A stretch of 64,000 nt of DNA from Cytobacillus oceanisediminis 2691 (GCF_007678455.1 NZ_VEEP01000011.1:124001-188000), one strand, 5' to 3'. Positions 1 through 8,916 are shown, numbered from the stretch's first letter. A program made the numbers and translations. The notes: a model not told the origin generated them from the sequence alone.

Positions 1-716
1 CCGTTATGGAGATTTTTGGGCCGACCATCCAGGGTGAGGGAATGGTAGTAGGCCAAAAAACAATGTTTGTACGTACCGCAGGGTGTGACTATTCATGTGC
101 CTGGTGTGATTCAGCATTTACTTGGGATGGGTCCGGAAATGATTTAATCAGGCAAATGGATGCAATAGAAATTTGGAATGAGCTCACAACACTAGGTGGA
201 GAAGGGTTCTCATATGTTACGATTTCAGGAGGTAATCCAGCGTTACTGAAAAACTTGTCGAGTCTTGTTAATTTGCTAAAGGAAAAAAATATTAATATAT
301 GCCTGGAAACCCAGGGCAGCAAATGGCAGGATTGGTTCCTGGATATTCAAGCGCTGACCCTGTCGCCAAAACCGCCTAGTTCAGGGATGAAAACTGATTT
401 TTATGTCCTGGATAAAATTGTAGATCCTTTGGCTGAAAAAGGCGCATTACAAAATGTAAGCCTGAAGATCGTAATTTTTGATGACATTGATTATGATTAC
501 GCTAAAATGGTGCATACACGATATCCTGCACTATCTTTTTATCTGCAGGTAGGGAATGATGATATTGTTACCGAAAACCGCCAGGAGCTTGCGGTTTCAT
601 TGGTCGATAAGTATGAATGGCTGATTGACAAAGTGATGAATGATAATGAAATGAAGAATGTAAGAGTTCTGCCGCAGCTTCATGTGTATATTTGGGGAAA
701 TAAAAGAGGGGTTTAA
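1..716 (+). CDS. queE: 7-carboxy-7-deazaguanine synthase QueE (5' end outside window)
   Basis: Radical-SAM enzyme of queuosine synthesis that turns 6-carboxytetrahydropterin into 7-carboxy-7-deazaguanine in the cytoplasm. The visible protein begins in frame at the window edge; the first methionine in view (position 6) is probably internal, because family members usually carry a few residues before the EIFGPTIQGEG segment. The cluster-binding cysteines are in the family-typical C-x3-C-x2-C spacing, C27, C31 and C34 counted from that methionine, in GCDYSCAWCD. The glycine-rich SGGNPA segment for SAM follows. A putative queuosine-precursor transporter starts 19 bp downstream, which supports the pathway. 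About seven N-terminal residues appear to be missing. Family call is firm. Confidence 0.93.
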   Translation, partial: VMEIFGPTIQGEGMVVGQKTMFVRTAGCDYSCAWCDSAFTWDGSGNDLIRQMDAIEIWNELTTLGGEGFSYVTISGGNPALLKNLSSLVNLLKEKNINICLETQGSKWQDWFLDIQALTLSPKPPSSGMKTDFYVLDKIVDPLAEKGALQNVSLKIVIFDDIDYDYAKMVHTRYPALSFYLQVGNDDIVTENRQELAVSLVDKYEWLIDKVMNDNEMKNVRVLPQLHVYIWGNKRGV

Positions 717-735
717 ATAAACAGGAGGTAAGATT

Positions 736-1275
736 ATGAGAATCTTTTTATACTTGATTTCAATTATAACTGCCAACGTGATTACAGCGGCACTTGCACC
801 ACTTCAGTTTGGTATGTTCATTGTGCCGATGGGTACATTATTGATAGGAGCCACATTCATTTTCCGTGACCTTGTCCAAAATAAGTATGGCCGAGCGAAA
901 ACATACATGTTCATTGGCTTGGCTCTTGTATTATCAGCAATTGTTTCTTCGATTCTTGGTGACACTCTTTGGATTGTATTCGCTTCGGCTTTGAGCTTTG
1001 CTGTTGCTGAGACGACCGATACTGAAATTTATACGAGGCTAAAACTGCCAATGAGCTGGAGAATCTTCTATAGCGGATTGGTTGGCGGACTGTTGGACTC
1101 AATCATATTCGTCGTGCTAGGATTGAGTCCTTTAGGAGCAAACTTCCTGCCATGGGAAGCCGTCCCTGCTGCGATTTTAGGCCAAGTCATCGTAAAAACC
1201 ATCATTCAGGGAATCGGTGCCATGCTGCTTAATCCAATCAATCATATTTTCAACAATAAAGCAATGTCTAACTAG
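736..1275 (+). CDS. VUT/YhhQ-family queuosine precursor transporter
   Basis: A 179-residue polytopic membrane protein with about five to six hydrophobic segments, typical of the DUF165/VUT (YhhQ) family of 7-deazaguanine precursor importers. Conserved-looking features are the N-terminal SIITANVITA segment, the FRDLVQNKYG loop and a family-like AETTDTEIYTRL stretch. It follows queE by 19 bp behind a good AGGAGG site, so it is co-transcribed with queuosine genes. Substrate (preQ0, preQ1 or queuine) cannot be read from sequence. A strong terminator ends the transcript. Confidence 0.85.
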   Translation: MRIFLYLISIITANVITAALAPLQFGMFIVPMGTLLIGATFIFRDLVQNKYGRAKTYMFIGLALVLSAIVSSILGDTLWIVFASALSFAVAETTDTEIYTRLKLPMSWRIFYSGLVGGLLDSIIFVVLGLSPLGANFLPWEAVPAAILGQVIVKTIIQGIGAMLLNPINHIFNNKAMSN

Positions 1276-1277
1276 AG

Positions 1278-1313
1278 AAAAGGTGCCCAATCTATTGATC
1301 GGGCACCTTTTTT
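1278..1313 (+). terminator. Rho-independent terminator after the queE/transporter pair
   Basis: Perfect stem AAAGGTGCCC / GGGCACCTTT followed by a run of T, just after the transporter stop codon. Confidence 0.9.
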
Positions 1314-1336
1314 ATGAAAAGAATCTGCTGGGAGGA

Positions 1337-2164
1337 TTACATATTCAATTTTTTAATAACGATTTTTTCAATCATTTTCCACGGAAGAAGATTTTTTAAA
1401 AACAAGGTATTCTTGATGCCTTTACCAATTGGATATCTCAATTGCGGGGAGTTTGCGGATGCAATTCCAGAAACAAGCCTGGCAACATCCTGAGGATTCC
1501 CATAACTGGCTTCAGCGGTTTTTAGTTCTTTCATAATCGCTTCCATAGAGGATTCATATGGTGATTGGTCATGCATTGGAACTGCTTCAATGCTTTTCCA
1601 TATATCCGTTTTAAAGGAACCAGGTTCAATCAAAATTACATCGATTCCAAAAGGCTTTAACTCCAGCCTTAAGCTTTCACTGTATCCCTCCAGAGCATGT
1701 TTCGATGCTGCGTAGGCAGACAGGCCTGGGAATCCAAACCTTCCGCTGATGCTGCTCATATTTATGATTTTTCCATACCTTTGCTGACGCATAAAAGGGA
1801 GGACGGCCTGAGTGACAGCAATCACTCCAAAAAAATTCGTTTCAAATTGTTTTCGATATGTGTCCACCTCAAGTTCTTCTGAAAAGCCACCTTGTGCATA
1901 GCCGGCATTATTGACTAGCAGATCTACTGAATCCAGTGAATGCACGAACCTCTTGAATTCTTGGATTGATTCATCAATCGTAACATCCAACTGAAATAAT
2001 TGAATCTGATCTGTCACTTTTTCAGCCGCTGCAAGCTCCAACAAATGATCTTTCTTTTTTAGATTCCTCATTGTGGCAGTCACATGATAGCCTGATTTGG
2101 CCAGTTCAATTGCGATCAATTTTCCAAATCCGCTTGAGGAACCCGTAATAATTGCATGCTTCAT
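1337..2164 (-). CDS. SDR family NAD(P)-dependent oxidoreductase
   Basis: Classical short-chain dehydrogenase of 275 residues. Cofactor loop TGSSSGFG lies at residues 7-14, NNAG at 85-88, the catalytic serine in MSSIS near 137-140, and the YAASK catalytic pair Y151/K155. The basic residue in ATMRN after the second strand favours NADP(H), by inference. C-terminal extension beyond the Rossmann core carries a helix typical of the classical 270-280-residue subgroup. It stands alone, convergent with the transporter gene upstream. Substrate unknown. Confidence 0.88.
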   Translation of the reverse strand: MKHAIITGSSSGFGKLIAIELAKSGYHVTATMRNLKKKDHLLELAAAEKVTDQIQLFQLDVTIDESIQEFKRFVHSLDSVDLLVNNAGYAQGGFSEELEVDTYRKQFETNFFGVIAVTQAVLPFMRQQRYGKIINMSSISGRFGFPGLSAYAASKHALEGYSESLRLELKPFGIDVILIEPGSFKTDIWKSIEAVPMHDQSPYESSMEAIMKELKTAEASYGNPQDVARLVSGIASANSPQLRYPIGKGIKNTLFLKNLLPWKMIEKIVIKKLNM

Positions 2165-2276
2165 ATATTCTCACCCGCCAGGACAGCTTTTTATCTCATT
2201 CTACATTGATAAAGCTCAAGTTGCGATGTATCTTTACGGCCAGCATGGAAAAAATGAATTACTGTGGGTTTGAAGG

Positions 2277-2567
2277 ATGGTGAAGAAAAAAGTGACGAAG
2301 GAAGAGAGTTTAAAACTATTGGCTTTAATCGAATATATTTATCCGGTAGTGACAGTTAAGAGCGAAACAATTTTAGCTTGGATGTCTATTTGTGATTCTT
2401 TGAAATATAATTTCACATTTGAAAATTTGGTTAAACATATAAGGGTAAATCCGTATCCGCCAACTTTGACAGAAATGATTGATGGCACCGGAAATGATCG
2501 AACAAGTTTTGGCTGGGTGAAGGAATATTCGATAAGAGATCAAAAGCGGAATAAACCAACTACATAG
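2277..2567 (+). CDS. Small hypothetical protein, possibly helicase-loader-like
   Basis: A 96-residue protein with no clear paralogue in the window. The N-terminus is basic and the central part (VKHIRVNPYPPTLTEM) resembles the short phage replicative-helicase loader/inhibitor family (G40P loader type), where a helical N-terminal domain is followed by a YPPT motif. The likeness is by eye and weak. The start is uncertain: ATG at 2277 is followed at once by GTG at 2280, and the nearest purine-rich site (GAAGGA) is too close to both. No phage genes surround it. Confidence 0.5.
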   Translation: MVKKKVTKEESLKLLALIEYIYPVVTVKSETILAWMSICDSLKYNFTFENLVKHIRVNPYPPTLTEMIDGTGNDRTSFGWVKEYSIRDQKRNKPTT

Positions 2568-2652
2568 AAAAAATTATTAGTAAATGTTAGTACCAGATAA
2601 TAATCATAAATCCTTGATATTCCAACCTTTTTATTGTAAAAACAAAACGAAA

Positions 2653-2683
2653 CATGACATTTATCATATGTCATACATGACAC
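2653..2683 (+). promoter_or_regulatory. Candidate DesR operator upstream of des
   Basis: Three half-sites CATGACA, TGTCAT and ATGACA form overlapping dyads (TGTCAT-AC-ATGACA is palindromic). They lie about 45-75 bp upstream of the predicted transcription start of the desaturase gene, which matches the known position of phosphorylated DesR binding at B. subtilis des. Placement is seen; identity as DesR site is inferred. Confidence 0.7.
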
Positions 2684-2690
2684 CTGCTAC

Positions 2691-2719
2691 TGCACAAAAC
2701 CATTTCCCTTATTTATAAT
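2691..2719 (+). promoter_or_regulatory. Sigma-A promoter of des
   Basis: -35 TGCACA at 2691-2696 and -10 TATAAT at 2714-2719, spacer 17. The poor -35 box with a perfect -10 box is typical of an activator-dependent promoter. Confidence 0.65.
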
Positions 2720-2751
2720 TTAATTAACTAAGAAATCCGAAAGGGGAATTA

Positions 2752-3795
2752 TTGAACAAGATGACAACTAACAACGCAAAAGAACTTAGAAAACAGGTCG
2801 CCCCTTATGAAAATTCAAACACTAAAATGAGTATTATTCAAATAGTCAACACTGTCATTCCATTTTTGGCATTATGGTATTTTGCCTATCAAAGTCTGTC
2901 GATTTCCTATGGATTGACACTTGTGCTTGCGGCTGCTGCTGCTGGTTTCATGGTCAGGATCTTCATCATCTTCCATGACTGCACGCATCATTCGTTCTTC
3001 AAAAACCGTACTGCGAACAAAGTTGTCGGAACCCTCACCGGAGTACTGACTTTGTTTCCCTATAGCCAATGGGGCCATGACCATGCTGTCCACCATGCAA
3101 CCAGCAGCAATTTGGACAAACGCGGAACTGGCGACATCTGGGTGCTGACAGTCGATGAATATATGGCTGCTCCTGCGTGGCAGAAGCTTGCGTACAGATT
3201 GTACCGCAATCCATTCGTAATGTTTGTATTGGGGCCAATTTACATCGTTTTATTCAAGAACCGTTTTAACCGCAAAGGTGCCAGAACGAAGGAGCGCCTT
3301 AACACTTATTTGACAAATGTTTTGATTTTTGGAATTTCTGGCCTCCTGATTTGGGCAATTGGCTGGAAGGCATTCTTAATGGTAGAAGGGCCGATTTTCT
3401 TCATTGCCGGGATGTTTGGCATCTGGCTGTTCTATGTACAGCATACATTCGAAGATTCTTATTTTGAAGAGGATAAAGACTGGGAGTATGTAAAAGCTGC
3501 CGTGGAAGGAAGCTCATACTACAAGCTGCCAAAAGTATTGCAGTGGATCACTGGAAATATTGGCTACCACCACGTTCACCACTTAAGCCCTAGAGTCCCG
3601 AACTATAAGCTTGAAGAAGTTCATAATAATACGAAGCCATTGCAGAATGTGCCGACCATCACAATTTCAACCAGCCTGACTTCCTTGCGTTTCCGTCTTT
3701 GGGACGAACGAAAGAAGCAATTCATTAGCTTCAGGGAAATGAAAGCATTGCAGCAAAGCAATAAGTTGACGACTCAGACAAAACCGGAACTATAA
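2752..3795 (+). CDS. des: Phospholipid acyl desaturase Des (delta-5 type)
   Basis: Membrane-bound di-iron desaturase that puts double bonds into the acyl chains of existing membrane lipids after cold shock. The three histidine boxes are visible: HDCTHH at residues 75-80, HDHAVHH at 109-115 and HHVHH near 274. Length (347) is close to B. subtilis Des (352). Four or so membrane segments surround the boxes. Start: TTG at 2752 sits 4-5 bases after AAGGGGAA, but ATG at 2761 is also possible. The gene is directly followed by desK and desR and has a DesR-like operator, so a temperature/fluidity circuit is intact here. Confidence 0.93.
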   Translation: MNKMTTNNAKELRKQVAPYENSNTKMSIIQIVNTVIPFLALWYFAYQSLSISYGLTLVLAAAAAGFMVRIFIIFHDCTHHSFFKNRTANKVVGTLTGVLTLFPYSQWGHDHAVHHATSSNLDKRGTGDIWVLTVDEYMAAPAWQKLAYRLYRNPFVMFVLGPIYIVLFKNRFNRKGARTKERLNTYLTNVLIFGISGLLIWAIGWKAFLMVEGPIFFIAGMFGIWLFYVQHTFEDSYFEEDKDWEYVKAAVEGSSYYKLPKVLQWITGNIGYHHVHHLSPRVPNYKLEEVHNNTKPLQNVPTITISTSLTSLRFRLWDERKKQFISFREMKALQQSNKLTTQTKPEL

Positions 3796-3799
3796 AACT

Positions 3800-3856
3800 C
3801 GCTCCCCTAATTCTGGATGTATAAAGGCATCTTGAATCAGGGGAGTAATTTTTTGT
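3800..3856 (+). terminator. Terminator after des
   Basis: Stem CTCCCCTAATTC / GAATCAGGGGAG with a loop of about 20 nt and a T-rich tail. It would separate des from desKR transcription. Confidence 0.7.
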
Positions 3857-3917
3857 AATTATATCCATTTCCATTATGATAGAATAGAATCAGCAATCAT
3901 AAAGCAGAGGTTTTTAT

Positions 3918-5057
3918 ATGTTTAAAAGGTATTTCAATTCACTTAGAAGTACAGGAATTTCCCCATACATATGGACTATACTCGGTATTCTTCCCTTTTA
4001 CTTCATTTGGCAGATGCCAACTATGGCTGGGAAAGCGGCAGGAATCATCCTGACTCTGCTGTTTTTTCTCGTATACTGGCTCGCATTTGTCTCAAGAGGA
4101 TGGACAGTATACCTATGGACGTGTATCCTGATCGGTATTTCCATTGCATCTGCAAGTCTTTTCAGCTATGTTTATTTTGCATTTTTTATTGTTTATTTTA
4201 TTGGGAATATAAAAGACCGTATTCCGTTTCTAGTTTTATATTTCATTCACCTGGTAGGGACATCGATTGTCATCAATTTTGAAATCGTCCTCCAGGAAGA
4301 GTTCTTTATAAAACAGCTTCCTATCATTGTGATTGTGTGGATCAGTGTGATTCTGCTTCCTTTCAGCATTCATAACAAAAATGAAAGAGGAGAGCTCGAA
4401 GAAAAGCTTGAGGATGCAAATAAGCGAATTTCGGAACTTGTTAAGCTTGAAGAGCGTCAAAGGATCGCCAGGGATTTACATGATACTCTTGGCCAAAAGT
4501 TGTCATTAATCGGATTGAAAAGTGATTTAGCCCGCAAATTGATCAATAAAGATGCCGAATTGGCAAAAGAGGAATTAAAGGATGTTCAGCAGACGGCAAG
4601 GACTGCCCTGAATGAAGTAAGAAAAATGGTGGCAGAAATGAGAGGGATCCGCGTCCGTGACGAGCTCATCCACATCAAACAGATTTTAAAAGCAGCGGAA
4701 ATCAAGTTTGTCGGAAATGAAGAAGATTTTAATCTCAACAACGTATCTTTGCTTTCTGAAAATATCCTAAGCATGTGCCTTAAAGAAGCAGTTACGAATG
4801 TTGTTAAACATAGTTCAGCAACAGAATGCAGCGTTTCCATTCGGCAAACAGAAAATGAACTTGCTGCTGTAGTGAGCGATAATGGAGTCGGCAATATTAC
4901 GGAAGAGGACCTCTACAAGGGCAGCGGGCTACAGGGCATGAGGGAACGACTGGAATTTGTGAATGGCACACTTGATATTCTTTCAGATAACGGTACGAAT
5001 CTTAAAATTAAAATACCTAAAGTATTGAAGCAAACCGATAGGGAGGACCAGCTATGA
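3918..5057 (+). CDS. desK: Membrane-fluidity sensor histidine kinase DesK
   Basis: Two-component kinase that senses membrane thickness/order and controls DesR phosphorylation. The N-terminal 150 residues hold about five hydrophobic segments; a short linker coiled coil (about 155-180) leads to the HisKA_3 dimerisation domain with ARDLHDTLGQ, the phospho-acceptor being His188, the same number as in B. subtilis DesK. A HATPase_c domain follows with SDNGVG and the GSGLQGMRER lid motif. 379 residues. Its stop overlaps the desR start by four bases (ATGA), so the pair is translationally coupled. It sits downstream of des, as in known des loci. Confidence 0.93.
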   Translation: MFKRYFNSLRSTGISPYIWTILGILPFYFIWQMPTMAGKAAGIILTLLFFLVYWLAFVSRGWTVYLWTCILIGISIASASLFSYVYFAFFIVYFIGNIKDRIPFLVLYFIHLVGTSIVINFEIVLQEEFFIKQLPIIVIVWISVILLPFSIHNKNERGELEEKLEDANKRISELVKLEERQRIARDLHDTLGQKLSLIGLKSDLARKLINKDAELAKEELKDVQQTARTALNEVRKMVAEMRGIRVRDELIHIKQILKAAEIKFVGNEEDFNLNNVSLLSENILSMCLKEAVTNVVKHSSATECSVSIRQTENELAAVVSDNGVGNITEEDLYKGSGLQGMRERLEFVNGTLDILSDNGTNLKIKIPKVLKQTDREDQL

Positions 5058-5653
5058 TACGTATTGTCATTGCCGAGGACCAGCGCATGCTATTGGGGGC
5101 ATTGGGGTCTCTGCTGAGTCTTGAAGATGATATGGAAGTCGTTGGCAAAGCGAGCAACGGGGAGGAAGCAGTTGCACTGGCCAAAGAGATAAAACCGGAT
5201 GTATGTGTGATGGACATTGAAATGCCTGGAAAAACCGGACTTGAAGCGGCGGAAGAATTGAAAGGGCTGGGCTGCAAGATTATCATTTTAACCACGTTTG
5301 CCCGATCCGGGTATTTTCAGCGAGCGTTGAAAGCAGGTGTCAGCGGGTATTTATTGAAGGATAGTCCTTCAGAGGAACTGGCGAGCACAATCCGGAGTGT
5401 GATGGGAGGAAGACGAGTGTTTGCCCCTGAACTCATGGATGATGTATACAGTGAGGAAAATCCGCTGACCGAACGTGAGATGGAGGTCCTTGAACTTGTG
5501 GCCGATGGCAAAAACACAAAGGAAATTGCCGGACAGCTCAGCATTACAACAGGCACGGTCAGAAACTATATTTCCACAATCCTGGATAAACTTCAGGTTA
5601 CAAACAGGATAGAAGCCATTACCCAGTCAAAGGAAAAAGGCTGGTTTAAGTAA
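5054..5653 (+). CDS. desR: Response regulator DesR (NarL/LuxR type)
   Basis: Receiver domain (residues 1-120) with acidic pocket E8/D9, phospho-acceptor Asp54 in VMDIEMPG, and Lys in LLKDSPSEE. A LuxR-type helix-turn-helix occupies the C-terminus (LTEREMEVLEL ... TTGTVRNYIS). 199 residues, exactly the size of B. subtilis DesR. Activated by DesK to switch on des; its probable operator is seen at 2653-2683. Confidence 0.94.
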   Translation: MIRIVIAEDQRMLLGALGSLLSLEDDMEVVGKASNGEEAVALAKEIKPDVCVMDIEMPGKTGLEAAEELKGLGCKIIILTTFARSGYFQRALKAGVSGYLLKDSPSEELASTIRSVMGGRRVFAPELMDDVYSEENPLTEREMEVLELVADGKNTKEIAGQLSITTGTVRNYISTILDKLQVTNRIEAITQSKEKGWFK

Positions 5654-5686
5654 TAAGAAGAGCCTGCATGCAGGCTCTTCTTATTT
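5652..5686. terminator. Bidirectional terminator
   Basis: Perfect palindrome with arms AAGAAGAGCCTGC / GCAGGCTCTTCTT flanked by A and T runs, between convergent desR and the GIY-YIG gene. Confidence 0.9.
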
Positions 5687-6055
5687 ATAAAATACCTTAT
5701 CGATATTATACTTGGCTTTAAGTACGTTAATAGCATAGGTTTCATAAATTTCTCTGTCGATTGGATCTACCACAGTTATGACTGCAATTTTGTTCACTTC
5801 ATGACGATGGTTTTTAATTGGGGAGACATTATCCTCGAAATGTTTTTTTACACGTGGTCTAAGCTTACGTGCTTTTCCTACGAACATCAATTCATCGTCA
5901 GCGTCAAAGAACATGATGATTCCGCCTTTATCCCTTGGGATCCGGTGGTAATCAGTAAAACCATATTCACTGCTGATCACAGCTTCAACTTTTTCTCCTA
6001 ATTGCTTGCTTCGTGTGATGACTACGTCTGGTGCTGGCAGTTCAATTTTAATCAC
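5681..6055 (-). CDS. GIY-YIG (UvrC N-domain-like) nuclease protein
   Basis: A 124-residue stand-alone GIY-YIG-type domain. The first motif is degenerate (GGIIMFF in place of GIY, with MFVGKA for YIG), followed by the basic helix KLRPRVKKHF and a conserved glutamate in DREIYETYAINVLKAKYN near the C-terminus. This order matches the UvrC amino-terminal nuclease domain and small Bacillus proteins called nucleotide excision repair endonucleases (YurQ-like). It lacks the UvrC helicase-hairpin and RNase H parts. Role in repair is inferred from the family only. Confidence 0.78.
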   Translation of the reverse strand: MIKIELPAPDVVITRSKQLGEKVEAVISSEYGFTDYHRIPRDKGGIIMFFDADDELMFVGKARKLRPRVKKHFEDNVSPIKNHRHEVNKIAVITVVDPIDREIYETYAINVLKAKYNIDKVFYK

Positions 6056-6269
6056 TTATAATCACTTCCTATTCTTCAATTAGTAAATCGTACCACAGGC
6101 AATATCTAAAATCCACATATTATTATTTTACCCAATAGTAGAAGCTTGACAACTCAGGTGAATCTGAAAAATCATTTGCAATATAACCTTGATATTTTCT
6201 AACATAAACAGCAATAATGAGAAGGGTGGTTGGGTTCATCCAGCCGAATAAAGAAAGCAGGGATTTATA

Positions 6270-7826
6270 TTGAATCATTTTAAATCATTAGGTATATCAG
6301 AATATATTGCAGACACATTAAATCGGAATGGGATTTCTGAGCCTACTTCAATTCAGGAAAAAGCAATACCATTATTGCTGGATGGCAAGGATGTGATTGC
6401 CCAGTCTCAGACAGGTACCGGTAAGACTTTCGCTTTTGTGCTGCCCATTATAGAAAAAATCGATATTCATAATCCGAATATACAGGCATTGATTGTTACA
6501 CCTACGAGAGAGCTTGCTTTACAGATTACCCATGAAATCAAAAAGCTGACGGATGATATAGAAGGAATGAATGTTCTTGCTGTATATGGTGGACAGGATG
6601 TAGAAGCGCAGCTGAAAAAACTAAAGAAAAACATCCATATTGTCATCGGTACTCCAGGGAGATTGCTTGACCATATCCGCAGGGAGACTGTCGATTTTTC
6701 CAAAGCCGCGTTTCTTGTACTTGATGAAGCGGATCAAATGCTTCATATCGGTTTCTTGAATGAGGTTGAAGAAATCATCAAGCAGACGCCAAAAACAAGA
6801 CAAACATTGCTATTTTCAGCGACAATGCCTGATGAGATCAAAAGGCTGGCTAAACAACATATGTTCCAGCCTGAGTACATCCAGGTTGAGAAAACCCAGG
6901 CTCCGCTAAAAAATATCAAACAAATGGCCATCAGTTCAACGGATCGGTCCAAGCAAGGTGATTTGATTGAATCTTTAAGATCCTATCAGCCATTTCTGGC
7001 GGTGATTTTTTGCCGGACGAAAAGAAGGGTAAGCAAGCTGAACGATGTGTTAAAAGCAAATCATTTCAATTGTGATGAGCTGCACGGTGACCTGTCCCAG
7101 GCGAAAAGGGAGCAGGTAATGAAGAAGTTCCGTGAAGCAAAGATTCAGTACCTTATTGCCACCGATGTAGCAGCAAGGGGACTTGATGTAGAAGGTGTCA
7201 CCCATGTATTCAATTATGACATTCCCCTTGATACCGAAAGTTATATCCATCGGATCGGAAGGACAGGAAGAGCAGGCAATGAAGGACTCGCGCTAACCTT
7301 TTATACAGCCAAAGATCGATCATTATTGGAACAAATTGAATCGGAACTCAACATCAGGATCGAAAAGAAAAATATGGGGAATGCCAAAAGAGATGAAGAT
7401 CAATCAGGAGATAAGAGAATCTCTAAAACGCATAAAGCTGGCGACTATAAAGGAAGGAATTCAGGCTTGAGGCGAAGGGGTAACAGTAAACCTGAAAGAG
7501 ATCATCGAGGCGAAAAAATAGCCGATAAAAAATCATCCTCCCGCAATGGCAATCGTCCCTCACGCATGGAAGGTCAACAACGCACAGAAAGGGAACAGCC
7601 ATCGTCAAGACGGGAACAAAGAAGGAAAGCAGATAGCCAGGGATCAAGAACAAACCGTCCAGACGAAAAAAGAGGTGGACAGGCTGAAAATCCATCAAGA
7701 AACGGACGGACAAGGAGCAACATAGGAGAAAAGCCTAAAAGGGATAGCAGGAACATAACCAACTCCAGTTCATCGACAGACCGAATGGGTCTCAAGAGCA
7801 GTTCCAGAAACCGCCGAAAAAGATAA
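6270..7826 (+). CDS. DEAD-box RNA helicase with long basic low-complexity tail
   Basis: ATP-dependent RNA helicase, probably for ribosome assembly or mRNA decay. Q motif near residue 27 ([10 protein letters not shown]), Walker [11 protein letters not shown] at 44-53, DEAD at 152-155, SAT near 184, and [10 protein letters not shown] about 324-333 complete the two RecA-like domains by about 360. The last 150 residues are very rich in R, K, S, N, G, E and D with many RR, RG and SSR steps, a probable disordered RNA-binding tail. Overall plan resembles CshA (also about 500 residues), but the tail sequence is not diagnostic. Start is TTG at 6270, six bases after AGCAGGGA. Confidence 0.9.
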   Translation: MNHFKSLGISEYIADTLNRNGISEPTSIQEKAIPLLLDGKDVIAQSQTGTGKTFAFVLPIIEKIDIHNPNIQALIVTPTRELALQITHEIKKLTDDIEGMNVLAVYGGQDVEAQLKKLKKNIHIVIGTPGRLLDHIRRETVDFSKAAFLVLDEADQMLHIGFLNEVEEIIKQTPKTRQTLLFSATMPDEIKRLAKQHMFQPEYIQVEKTQAPLKNIKQMAISSTDRSKQGDLIESLRSYQPFLAVIFCRTKRRVSKLNDVLKANHFNCDELHGDLSQAKREQVMKKFREAKIQYLIATDVAARGLDVEGVTHVFNYDIPLDTESYIHRIGRTGRAGNEGLALTFYTAKDRSLLEQIESELNIRIEKKNMGNAKRDEDQSGDKRISKTHKAGDYKGRNSGLRRRGNSKPERDHRGEKIADKKSSSRNGNRPSRMEGQQRTEREQPSSRREQRRKADSQGSRTNRPDEKRGGQAENPSRNGRTRSNIGEKPKRDSRNITNSSSSTDRMGLKSSSRNRRKR

Positions 7827-7830
7827 CATG

Positions 7831-7861
7831 AAAATAGACCGCTTTTAAGCGGTCTATTTTT
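7831..7861 (+). terminator. Terminator after the DEAD-box helicase gene
   Basis: Stem AAAATAGACCGC / GCGGTCTATTTT with a TTTTAA-like loop and T-run. Confidence 0.9.
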
Positions 7862-7881
7862 AAAATGTGATGCAAGTATCT

Positions 7882-8001
7882 TTAATGTTGTTTGTTAGGA
7901 AGCTTGTCACTCGGGTTTTCTTTTCCCTGGCGCTTTCTATTCTGTTCATCTTTTCGCTGCTTATCATGCAATTTTTGGACAAATTCGTGTGTGTTCTCCA
8001 T
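7882..8001 (-). CDS. Small DUF4023-like protein
   Basis: A 39-residue hydrophilic, basic protein starting MENTHEFVQKLHDKQ and ending KLPNKQH. ATG lies seven bases after a strong GAGGAGGT site (8006-8013 on the complement), which makes it a convincing gene despite its size. The sequence closely matches my memory of the DUF4023 family of tiny Bacillaceae proteins. Function is unknown in the family. Confidence 0.8.
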   Translation of the reverse strand: MENTHEFVQKLHDKQRKDEQNRKRQGKENPSDKLPNKQH

Positions 8002-8076
8002 TTCCGTACCTCCTCATATAACTGGCTCGTCGTTACTTTTTCCATTACAGAGCCGGTTCATTCATGCGCATTCATA

Positions 8077-8104
8077 AAAAAAGACGCCTAATTATCGCGT
8101 CTGG
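8077..8104 (-). terminator. Terminator overlapping the histidine phosphatase stop codon
   Basis: On the minus strand AGACGC-GATAATTA-GGCGTCT then a T7 run; the stop TAA lies in the loop. Confidence 0.85.
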
Positions 8105-8634
8105 TTGTCAAAAATATAGACTAGGGCATTTTCAGGCTTGTTGAATTTGGGGCCTTTAAAACCTCTTTTTAGCATTTCTTTTCTCAAAAACATCATGATT
8201 CCACCATGCCCTACAATCAAAACATCTTCGTCAAGTTCCATTGCCTGATCCAAAACCTTGTTAATCCTTGCAATGACTTCCTGTTTACTTTCCCTCTGAG
8301 ATTTATGTCCAAAAAACCACGCAATCCTTATTAAGGATACGTGAAGCCAAAGAGGAAGCCGTAAATCAGAGGGGATGACTGGATATATCGAGATTTCTCT
8401 AAGTTCCTCCAGAAAAATAATATCTCCATCATAAGCCTTATATGCAGTGGTTTTTGCCCTTGGTAAATCACTGGAATAACACTTACTCCATTTTTGACCT
8501 TGATGATCGATTCCTACTTCCTCGATACTTGATTCATTATACTCTTGCTGCCATGACAGCAGCTCCTGGGAAGTCACAAACTTTGCAGGATAGCCTAATG
8601 TCACTTTAAAATGACGTAATAACCCAATCTTCAT
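8092..8634 (-). CDS. Histidine phosphatase (phosphoglycerate mutase-like) family protein
   Basis: 180-residue member of the branch-1 histidine phosphatase superfamily. The phospho-histidine loop is LLRHFKV (RH at residues 7-8), the second conserved arginine is in YSSDLPRAKTTA, a Glu-rich ELREI segment supplies the acid, and the second catalytic histidine is in IVGHGG near 143. The loop has RHFK in place of the usual RHGE/RHG-x-T, so this is a divergent subgroup often of unknown substrate. Monocistronic with its own terminator. Confidence 0.85.
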   Translation of the reverse strand: MKIGLLRHFKVTLGYPAKFVTSQELLSWQQEYNESSIEEVGIDHQGQKWSKCYSSDLPRAKTTAYKAYDGDIIFLEELREISIYPVIPSDLRLPLWLHVSLIRIAWFFGHKSQRESKQEVIARINKVLDQAMELDEDVLIVGHGGIMMFLRKEMLKRGFKGPKFNKPENALVYIFDNQTR

Positions 8635-8752
8635 AAATTACCACCTAACAATTTTATCATGATAATTAATTCAACGAATCACTTGAAATACCTGCTTAAA
8701 TTATTTGGTTAGTAACAATAAGATGAGGAACATTAAGGGCAGGGGTGTTTAA

Positions 8753-8908
8753 ATGCCAAGAGGAAAAGAACTGGAACAACTGCCAATGGCAAATTCATTG
8801 CCTGGTATGGGAGAAGACCGCAGTAAATATAACCGGGAAATCCTTACCGGTATTACTGAAAATGCTGGAACCCGACCTGCAGAAGATAGCAAAAAAAAGC
8901 AAAAGTAA
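8753..8908 (+). CDS. Small hydrophilic protein of unknown function (51 aa)
   Basis: ATG at 8753 lies about seven bases after GCAGGGG and the frame runs 51 codons (MPRGKELEQL ... DSKKKQK) to TAA, followed directly by a strong terminator. It is hydrophilic, lacks a signal or membrane segment, and has a lysine-rich C-terminus, like many small sporulation or stress proteins. I do not recognise the family. Confidence 0.6.
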   Translation: MPRGKELEQLPMANSLPGMGEDRSKYNREILTGITENAGTRPAEDSKKKQK

Positions 8909-8916
8909 TCCGGGAA

